Shown in pieces: positions 1 through 5,163 of a stretch of DNA of 6,068 nucleotides (its first letter is position 1; each line of letters starts with the position of its first letter). Position numbers and translations under genes: made by a program. The stretch is from NCBI GenBank assembly GCA_947378515.1, contig CANCKG010000046.1, positions 1 through 6,068 of the forward strand, read 5' to 3'. This stretch comes from Gammaproteobacteria bacterium (lineage in GTDB: Bacteria; Pseudomonadota; Gammaproteobacteria; CAISUE01). The notes under the pieces were generated by a model, which was given only the letters and a program-made list of their open reading frames with translations, did no database searches and was not told the DNA's origin.

Positions 1-282
1 GTACCTCGGCCTACGCCTAAGGTTTCACAAGGTGCGGACTTGTTCGATTTGCACACCTCTGCCAAGTCTAAAACACTCCGGCCTAAAGGCCGGAGACTTT
101 CTTGCTGGTAGCAAAATCGCGATCTTTTCATTTAGGCTTTTCATCCTGCCTGAACGAAAAGCCCTGCCAAGAGCGTCATTGCCCTTGGCGTTCAACCAAA
201 AAATATACGGTATTTTTTGGCCTCACCACCCTTTAACATGCACCACAGCTAAGTTTCCCGCTCGTGGTGCTGAATAGATATC
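1..282. other. Gene-free region with dense hairpin array upstream of lipB
   Basis: I see no credible gene here. Perfect inverted repeats follow one another: 76-84/87-95 (9 bp, CTCCGGCCT), 102-106/110-114 (TTGCT), the palindrome ATCGCGAT at 116-123, 135-142/156-163 (8 bp, GGCTTTTC), 166-171/184-189 (6 bp, GCCAAG), 196-205/211-220 (10 bp, CCAAAAAATA) and 240-246/264-270 (7 bp, GCACCAC). Weaker pairings lie before 60. Such packing is unusual for a simple spacer. It could be a structured RNA on either strand, an intergenic repeat element, or an upstream gene's terminator joined to the lipB leader. No lipB promoter could be placed with confidence. The 81-codon frame at 32-277 begins with GTG, has no recognisable domain and runs straight through all the repeats, so I treat it as chance. 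Confidence 0.5.
76..95. terminator. GC-rich perfect palindrome, possible transcription terminator
   Basis: CTCCGGCCT and AGGCCGGAG form a 9-bp perfect GC-rich stem with a two-base turn, or 8 bp with a TAAA loop. On the + strand it is followed by ACTTTCTT and on the - strand by TGTTTTAG. Both are poor but not absent T-rich tails, so it could end transcription from an upstream gene in either direction. It is equally compatible with being one element of the larger hairpin array. The terminator role is inferred from shape only. Confidence 0.3.
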
Positions 283-885
283 ATGATTATTTGGCGTGAC
301 TTAGCTTTGCAAGCATATGAACCCATCTGGCGCGCGATGCAACGCTTTACCAGTGTGCGAACGGAAAGCACCTGTGATGAAATTTGGTTGTTAGAACACC
401 CCTCTGTGTATACCCAAGGCATGGCGGGTAAGCCGGAACATATCTTAGCGCCGGGTATTATTCCAGTGATTAACATCGATCGCGGTGGTCAGGTGACCTA
501 TCATGGGCCAGGGCAATTAATTGTCTATTTTTTGTTGGATTTAAAACGTCGATCATTAAGTCCACGGCAATTAGTCAGCTTGATTGAAAATGCCGTAGTC
601 GAAGTGTTAGTGTCATTAGGTTTAGACGCATACGCTAAAGCAGAGGCTCCGGGTATTTATGTCCAGGGTGAAAAAATCGCCTCACTGGGTTTGCGAATTC
701 GGCGCGGTGCCTCTTATCATGGCTTGAGTATCAACGTTAAGATGGATCTTAAGCCTTTTTCTGGCATTAATCCTTGTGGTTATAGCGCCCTTGGCGTCAC
801 CCAAGTGAGTCAATTGGTACCGAATTTGACTGCTAACGATTTTCGACAGTTAATTCTGCACCATTTACAAACGGTTTTTTCATGA
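283..885 (+). CDS. lipB: Octanoyltransferase LipB (lipoyl-[acyl carrier protein]-protein N-lipoyltransferase)
   Basis: This 200-residue cytoplasmic enzyme transfers octanoate from acyl carrier protein to lysines of lipoyl domains (pyruvate and 2-oxoglutarate dehydrogenases, glycine cleavage H protein); LipA then inserts sulfur. The substrate-pocket signature RGGQVTYHGPGQL lies at about residues 67-79. The catalytic Lys is K131 in GEKIASLGLRI, and the acyl-thioester Cys is C165 in GINPCGY. HGLSINV at 146-152 is also typical. Its length is slightly below the usual 210-230 residues, mainly at the ends. The ATG at 283 is chosen because an in-frame stop (TGA 271-273) lies just upstream with no other start between them. 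No clear Shine-Dalgarno precedes it. The stop overlaps truB as ATGA at 882-885, so the two are probably cotranscribed and translationally coupled. Confidence 0.96.
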   Translation: MIIWRDLALQAYEPIWRAMQRFTSVRTESTCDEIWLLEHPSVYTQGMAGKPEHILAPGIIPVINIDRGGQVTYHGPGQLIVYFLLDLKRRSLSPRQLVSLIENAVVEVLVSLGLDAYAKAEAPGIYVQGEKIASLGLRIRRGASYHGLSINVKMDLKPFSGINPCGYSALGVTQVSQLVPNLTANDFRQLILHHLQTVFS

Positions 886-1793
886 AAGTGACACGAAACA
901 TCCACGGCGTATTATTGCTGGATAAACCACTTGGTTGGAGTTCAAATCATGCGGTACAAAAAATAAAACGGCTTTTTTCTGCTGCTAAGGTAGGGCATAC
1001 GGGGACGTTGGATCCATTGGCCACTGGCATGTTAGCGCTGTGTTTGGGAGAGGCGACAAAATTCGGTCAATGCTTACTCGATGCCGATAAAAGCTATCAA
1101 GCAGTCGTTAACTTAGGTCAAGCGACGGCTACCGGAGATCGAGAAGGCAGTGTGATTGCGACCAGTGAAGTTCCTATGCTAAATGCCGCCATTTTACAGC
1201 AAATTGCTCAACAATTTACCGGTTTGACCAGTCAAATCCCGCCGATGTATTCGGCATTAAAAGTGAATGGGAAAGTTTTATACCAATTAGCCAGAAAGGG
1301 CGAAGTGGTTGAGCGAGCAGCGCGAACGATCATGATCCATTCTTTGACCTTAGTGTCGCTAAACCCCCGTCAATTGGTGTTAGGCGTTCAGTGTAGCAAA
1401 GGCACCTATATTCGCACCCTCGCGGAAGATATTGCCCTGGCCCTTGGCACCCATGCCCATTTGCAATCCTTATGTCGCACGAAAGTAGCACATTTATCGA
1501 GTACAGCCATGGTGAATTTTGAACAATTAGAACACTTAAGCGCTGCTGAATTAGATCGACATTTACTACCGGTTGATAGTTGTGTGGTTGAATTGGCTAA
1601 ATTATCGTTAACTATGCAAGACACTCAGCGACTTTTATGGGGCCAAGATGTCGTGTTAGCGTCCCCGAAAGAACCTGGATTGCGACGACTCTACAATGAA
1701 CGGGCACAATTTTTAGGCTTGGGCGAGTGGCAGTTAAGTGGTCAATTGCTGCCGCAACGCTTAATCAATCCTACTTTGTGGGCGGATCTATGA
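882..1793 (+). CDS. truB: tRNA pseudouridine(55) synthase TruB
   Basis: It isomerises uridine 55 in the T-loop of elongator tRNAs to pseudouridine. The 303-residue protein begins with the family signature HGVLLLDKPLGWSSN (residues 8-22). The catalytic motif GHTGTLDPLATGML follows, with D44 as the nucleophilic aspartate. Further family blocks are PPMYSALKVNGKVLYQLAR and CSKGTYIRTLAEDIA. The C-terminal part fits the small PUA-like domain and is the least conserved stretch, as usual. The N-terminus is a few residues shorter than in E. coli. The ATG overlaps the lipB stop by 4 bp with no Shine-Dalgarno, which fits coupled translation. The 3' end overlaps the next gene by 4 bp. truB is commonly next to rbfA and rpsO in gammaproteobacteria; here it sits behind lipB and ahead of an exporter gene and ribF. 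Confidence 0.96.
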   Translation: MKVTRNIHGVLLLDKPLGWSSNHAVQKIKRLFSAAKVGHTGTLDPLATGMLALCLGEATKFGQCLLDADKSYQAVVNLGQATATGDREGSVIATSEVPMLNAAILQQIAQQFTGLTSQIPPMYSALKVNGKVLYQLARKGEVVERAARTIMIHSLTLVSLNPRQLVLGVQCSKGTYIRTLAEDIALALGTHAHLQSLCRTKVAHLSSTAMVNFEQLEHLSAAELDRHLLPVDSCVVELAKLSLTMQDTQRLLWGQDVVLASPKEPGLRRLYNERAQFLGLGEWQLSGQLLPQRLINPTLWADL

Positions 1794-2413
1794 TGATCGG
1801 AACAGGATTCTGGACTATTATTCTGGTGCATTTATTGGGTTGCATGAGTCCAGGGCCAGATTTTATTTTAGTGGTGAAGCAAAGTCTTAGCTTTAATCAG
1901 CGCACTGCAATTTTTACTGTGTTAGGGGTGTCCAGCGGCATTTTAATGCATAGCAGTTATTGTGCTCTTGGGCTAGGTTTGATTTTAGCGAATATCCCCT
2001 GGTTTTTTCAAGTGTTAAAAATAGTCGGCGCTGTGTATTTGGTCTATTTAGCCATTAAAATAGCCTGTGCTAAAAATAGTCTGCCGACCTTGACAGCTAA
2101 TGCTCAGACGATTAGCCCGTGCGCTTGGCAAAGTTTCAAACAAGGTTTTTTTTGCAATGCCTTAAATCCAAAAGCGATGTTATTTATTTTAGGCCTTTTC
2201 ATCATGGTGACTAAATTTCATAATTCATGGTGGTCACTGTTTTTTGTGATTGAAACAACGGCAGTGACTTTTCTATGGTTTGCATTAGTTGTGTACGGTT
2301 TTTCTCATCCAAGCCTTAAAATAAAATTATTGGCACTTCAAAGCAAAATCAATAAATGCCTCGCTTTATTTTTAGTGGTGTTTGCGATGCAATTATTATT
2401 TGGAAACCATTAA
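1790..2413 (+). CDS. LysE/RhtB-family amino-acid exporter
   Basis: This 207-residue hydrophobic inner-membrane protein belongs to the LysE/RhtB superfamily, whose members export amino acids such as lysine, threonine or homoserine; the substrate here cannot be read from sequence. The first membrane segment is followed by the family motif SPGPDFILVVKQSL (about residues 20-33). GVSSGILMHSSYCALGLG forms the second segment. NALNPKAMLF (about 123-132) is the conserved mid-protein motif, and two more hydrophobic segments lie near the C-terminus, consistent with the usual six. The frame is open back to 1727, but ATG 1790 is preferred because it makes an ATGA overlap with truB and gives the normal N-terminus directly before the first membrane helix. 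A weak GGCGGA lies 3 nt upstream. An exporter between truB and ribF has no obvious link to either neighbour's pathway. Confidence 0.88.
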   Translation: MMIGTGFWTIILVHLLGCMSPGPDFILVVKQSLSFNQRTAIFTVLGVSSGILMHSSYCALGLGLILANIPWFFQVLKIVGAVYLVYLAIKIACAKNSLPTLTANAQTISPCAWQSFKQGFFCNALNPKAMLFILGLFIMVTKFHNSWWSLFFVIETTAVTFLWFALVVYGFSHPSLKIKLLALQSKINKCLALFLVVFAMQLLFGNH

Positions 2414-2417
2414 AGCA

Positions 2418-3344
2418 ATGCGCTATTTTCATCAAGCACCTTTTACGCAGCAAGTTGCCGCGGGTTCTATAGTGACGATCGGTAATTTTGATGGTATGCA
2501 TTTAGGTCACCAAGCGTTGTTGGCTGAATTAAAGCAGCAGGCACATAACCGCGGTTTAACCTCGAGTGTCGTTTTGTTTGAACCGCAACCGAGTGAATAT
2601 TTTAAAAGCTTAGCCGCTCCTGGACGCTTGATGCGCTTAAGAGAAAAAGTAGCGTATTTGCAGAGTATCGGTATTGAACAAATTCTGTGTTTAAATTTTA
2701 ATCAAAAATTAGCGAGTCTATCGGCTAAGGCTTTTGTTGACGATATGTTAATTCAGCAATTACACGCCAAACATATTTTGATCGGTGATGATTTTCATTT
2801 TGGTGCTGGACGGCTTGGGGATATGACGTTATTAGCACAGTATGCGGATCAAGGTGCCTTTAGTGTCAGTGCCTTTGCGGCCCATTTAAAAGACACGCTG
2901 CGGGTGAGCAGTTCATTAATTCGGAAGGTGCTGGCTAAGGGTGATTTACGCTTAGCGGCATCTTTGTTGGGCCGACCTTTTAGCCTAACTTCAACTGTTA
3001 TTTACGGTAAGCAGCGTGGACAGCTGATGAATTTTCCAACGATTAACATGGGCTTGCATCGTCGGGTCGTGCCATTGAAAGGGGTTTTTGCCGTTCGTGT
3101 CAGTGGGTTGTCAGATCATCGGGTAGTTAATGGGGTGGCGAATCTCGGTGTTAGGCCGACTGTAGGTGGGAGCCTTGCTTTGTTGGAAAGCCATTTATTT
3201 GATTTTTCTGAAGATTTGTATGGCCAACGTTTAACTGTTGAATTCCATCACAAACTCCGCGATGAAGTAAAATTTGCTTCTTTTGACGACTTAAAAGCCC
3301 AAATCGCACGCGATTGTGTGTCTGCCAAACAGTTTTTTGGATGA
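2418..3344 (+). CDS. ribF: Bifunctional riboflavin kinase/FAD synthetase RibF
   Basis: It converts riboflavin to FMN and then FMN to FAD. The N-terminal FMN adenylyltransferase domain (about residues 14-185) carries IGNFDGMHLGHQ with the HxGH nucleotidyltransferase signature at 28-31, plus GDDFHFGAGRLGD and the VSSSLIR segment. The C-terminal riboflavin kinase domain (about 185-305) has GRPFSLTSTVIYGKQRGQ, NFPTIN at 205-210 for Mg-ATP binding, GVANLGVRPTV, and LESHLF, whose E257 is the expected catalytic glutamate. The 308 residues match the family length. ATG 2418, 4 nt after the exporter stop, is preferred over an in-frame ATG at 2382. The earlier start would overlap the exporter by 32 nt and add 12 residues not typical of RibF. 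Two consecutive in-frame stops, TGA and TAA, end the gene. No convincing terminator follows. Confidence 0.95.
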   Translation: MRYFHQAPFTQQVAAGSIVTIGNFDGMHLGHQALLAELKQQAHNRGLTSSVVLFEPQPSEYFKSLAAPGRLMRLREKVAYLQSIGIEQILCLNFNQKLASLSAKAFVDDMLIQQLHAKHILIGDDFHFGAGRLGDMTLLAQYADQGAFSVSAFAAHLKDTLRVSSSLIRKVLAKGDLRLAASLLGRPFSLTSTVIYGKQRGQLMNFPTINMGLHRRVVPLKGVFAVRVSGLSDHRVVNGVANLGVRPTVGGSLALLESHLFDFSEDLYGQRLTVEFHHKLRDEVKFASFDDLKAQIARDCVSAKQFFG

Positions 3345-3434
3345 TAAGAATGTCGCGTATAGGATTTACGGGTAAGCGCGCAAGTGTTAAGAAATCGCCA
3401 CAAATCAATAATGCTTCACTATTCAGCACAATTC

Positions 3435-3448
3435 TTGATCTGGATCAA
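3435..3448 (+). promoter_or_regulatory. FNR/Anr-type operator upstream of cydA
   Basis: TTGATCTGGATCAA is an exact match to the FNR/Anr consensus TTGATNNNNATCAA, with both half-sites perfect. Its centre at 3441.5 lies 41.5 bases before a start site near 3483 implied by the -10 element at 3471-3476. That is the classic class II activating position. It predicts oxygen-responsive control of cydAB. In E. coli FNR represses cyd, with ArcA activating. Anr-type regulators in other gammaproteobacteria can act differently. The direction of control here is inferred from spacing alone. Confidence 0.85.
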
Positions 3449-3470
3449 TTTTTCTAAAAAATAGAACGAC

Positions 3471-3476
3471 TAAAAT
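3471..3476 (+). promoter_or_regulatory. Predicted -10 element of the cydAB promoter
   Basis: TAAAAT differs from TATAAT at one position. It places transcription start near 3483 and gives a leader of about 32 nt. There is no recognisable -35 hexamer at 3448-3453 (ATTTTT), as expected when an activator bound at -41.5 replaces it. The surrounding A/T richness means a shift of a few bases is possible. Confidence 0.6.
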
Positions 3477-3497
3477 TAAAGTCCAAAACAATAACTC

Positions 3498-3503
3498 GTG
3501 AGG
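3498..3503 (+). promoter_or_regulatory. Ribosome binding site deciding the cydA start
   Basis: GTGAGG is the only Shine-Dalgarno-like stretch before cydA. It ends 11 nt before ATG 3515 but only 2 nt before the alternative in-frame TTG 3506, which would be too close. It therefore favours the ATG. Confidence 0.55.
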
Positions 3504-3514
3504 CTTTGGATTTA

Positions 3515-5056
3515 ATGGCTATCAGCTTAGCAACGCTCGATGTCGTGACTCTGTCGCGTATTCAATTTGGTATGACTGCTTTATATCACTTTCTGTTTGT
3601 CCCCCTCACCTTAGGCTTATCGGTGTTACTCGGTATCATGGAAACGATCTATGTAATGACCGGCAACGCTATTTGGAAAAAGCTGACCCAATATTGGGGT
3701 GCGCTGTTTGGCATCAATTTTGTGATGGGGGTGGCGACAGGCATTACCATGGAATTTCAATTCGGCACGAATTGGGCTTATTACGCCCATTATGTTGGTG
3801 ATGTCTTTGGTACCCCGTTAGCGATCGAAGGCTTTATGGCTTTTTTCTTAGAAGCAACCTTTGTTGGGATGTTCTTTTTTGGTTGGAATCGCTTGAGTAA
3901 AGTCGGTCATTTATCGACGACGTGGTTAGTTGCTTTGGGCTCTAATCTCTCCGCGTTGTGGATCTTAATTGCTAATGCGTGGATGCAACATCCCGTGGGC
4001 GCGCATTTTAATTATCAAACCCTTCGCATGGAAGTCAGTGATTTTAGTGCGATTTTATTTAATTCAGTGGCGCAAGCAAAATTTATTCACACCGTGAGTG
4101 CTGGTTATATTACTGGGGCGGTGTTTGTGTTAGCAATCAGTGCTTATTTTTTATTGCAAAAGCGCAATCGTGAATTTGCCTTGCGGTCAATGACGGTGGC
4201 GGCATCTTTTGGTTTAGCAGCCGCATTATCGGCGATTGTGTTAGGTGATGAAAGTGGTTATTTGGTGGGTGAAAATCAAAAAATGAAATTGGCGGCGATC
4301 GAAGGAGCTTGGCATACCGAAGTGGCACCCGCTAGTTTGACGATTTTTGGTGTACCAAATCAAGCAACGCATACGACAAATGATGCTATTCGAATCCCTT
4401 ATTTATTAGGTTTGATTGCGACGCGTTCGCTCGATACCCCGGTCGATGGTATTGAAGAATTGGCGAATGCCAATGCCATTCGAATTAAAGATGGCATTCA
4501 AGCTTACAGTGCATTGAAGATTTTGTTGAAAGACCCCACGAATACCGCGGCGCAACAACAATTAGCCAAACATCAGGAAAATTTGGGCTATAGCTTATTA
4601 TTGAAGCGTTATACGGTGAATGTGAGTGATGCGACGCAAGCGCAAATTGCACAAGCTGCCAAAGATACGATTCCCGAAGTAGCCCCGTTGTTTTGGAGTT
4701 TTAGGATCATGGTGGGTTGTGCATTTTTCTTTTTAGCGCTGTTTAGCTGGGCTTTTTATCTATCTTATAAACGACGGTTAGAAAACCGGTGGTTTTTAAG
4801 GCTAGCTTTGTGCAGTTTGCCATTACCGTGGTTAGCGTCAGAAGCCGGTTGGTTTGTGGCGGAAAATGGTCGACAACCGTGGGCGATCGATGGGGTGTTA
4901 CCGACGTATCTTGGCACCTCGTCCTTAGCGACGAGTGATTTATGGATTAGCTTAGCGGGCTTTATTGGCTTTTATACGGTGCTGGCTATCGTTGAAGTGT
5001 ATTTAATGATCAAATACATTCGCTTAGGCCCAGATCATTATCAGCATGCGAGATAG
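3515..5056 (+). CDS. cydA: Cytochrome bd quinol oxidase subunit I, long-Q-loop type
   Basis: It oxidises quinol on the periplasmic face and carries hemes b558, b595 and d, reducing oxygen to water with high affinity. The 513 residues align with E. coli CydA nearly gap-free at an offset of +6. Heme ligands and key residues are all present: H25 (E. coli H19), H192 and M399 (H186 and M393, heme b558), E105 and E113 (E99, E107), E450 (E445) and GRQPW at 452-456. The quinol-site lysine and glutamate are K258 and E263 in KLAAIE. The Q-loop, about 263-390, is the long enterobacterial form and includes LLLKRYTVNVSDAT, so this is not the shorter CioA type. The ATG at 3515 is chosen for its Shine-Dalgarno; TTG 3506 would add three residues. 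A separate promoter under FNR/Anr control is likely. Its stop codon lies inside a long stem-loop. Confidence 0.97.
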   Translation: MAISLATLDVVTLSRIQFGMTALYHFLFVPLTLGLSVLLGIMETIYVMTGNAIWKKLTQYWGALFGINFVMGVATGITMEFQFGTNWAYYAHYVGDVFGTPLAIEGFMAFFLEATFVGMFFFGWNRLSKVGHLSTTWLVALGSNLSALWILIANAWMQHPVGAHFNYQTLRMEVSDFSAILFNSVAQAKFIHTVSAGYITGAVFVLAISAYFLLQKRNREFALRSMTVAASFGLAAALSAIVLGDESGYLVGENQKMKLAAIEGAWHTEVAPASLTIFGVPNQATHTTNDAIRIPYLLGLIATRSLDTPVDGIEELANANAIRIKDGIQAYSALKILLKDPTNTAAQQQLAKHQENLGYSLLLKRYTVNVSDATQAQIAQAAKDTIPEVAPLFWSFRIMVGCAFFFLALFSWAFYLSYKRRLENRWFLRLALCSLPLPWLASEAGWFVAENGRQPWAIDGVLPTYLGTSSLATSDLWISLAGFIGFYTVLAIVEVYLMIKYIRLGPDHYQHAR

Positions 5057-5092
5057 CATTTGCGCGTAGAAAACTTAGCGCAGATGCTGTTT
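5051..5092 (+). other. Stem-loop overlapping the cydA stop codon
   Basis: Bases 5051-5065 pair with 5078-5092 to give 15 bp with three G-T(U) wobbles. The 5' half, AGATAGCATTTGCGC, includes the last cydA sense codon and its TAG stop. The top 11 bp (5055-5065/5078-5088) hold only one wobble. The loop is 12 nt, GTAGAAAACTTA. No T-run follows, so it is not a standard intrinsic terminator. The rest of the 107-nt gap up to cydB contains only a small ACGC/GCGT hairpin and the cydB ribosome binding site. A role in mRNA processing, stability or cydA:cydB expression ratio is possible but inferred. Confidence 0.6.
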
Positions 5093-5163
5093 AAGAGGGC
5101 ACGATTTCCTTCTTGATGGTGACGCATCGCGTAAAAAACTAATTGACTATTTTAGGTGCTTTC

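Noticed and set aside
36..58. GTTCGATT resembling a tRNA T-loop
   Set aside because: The flanking bases do not form a T-stem, and no acceptor, D or anticodon arms can be placed.
1..111. Open frame from the window edge to TAG at 109-111, possibly the tail of an upstream gene
   Set aside because: Only 36 codons, basic and low in recognisable sequence, and it reads through the GC-rich palindrome. It cannot be supported without upstream sequence, though it is not excluded.
32..277. 81-codon + strand frame starting with GTG upstream of lipB
   Set aside because: It has no recognisable domain and no ribosome binding site. It runs through every inverted repeat of the region, whose symmetry explains the DNA better than coding does.
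249..476. Reverse-strand frames across lipB, truB, ribF and cydA (for example 249-476, 1406-1624, 3151-3429, 4137-4328)
   Set aside because: They are antisense to well-supported genes, have no recognisable motifs, and lack credible start signals.
3380..3395. GTTAAGAAATCG-like stretch as an ArcA binding site
   Set aside because: It matches only part of the degenerate ArcA consensus and has no second supporting repeat, so it is indistinguishable from chance in AT-rich DNA.
3435..3453. Inverted repeat plus T-run (TTGAT-ATCAA then TTTTT) as an intrinsic terminator for ribF
   Set aside because: The stem is only 5 bp and AT-rich, too weak for a terminator. The exact FNR consensus and matched -10 spacing explain it better. 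A minor dual role is not excluded.
5113..5150. TTGATG and TTGACT as -35 elements of a separate cydB promoter
   Set aside because: No -10 hexamer lies at 16-18 nt from TTGATG, and the -10 for TTGACT would fall inside cydB.
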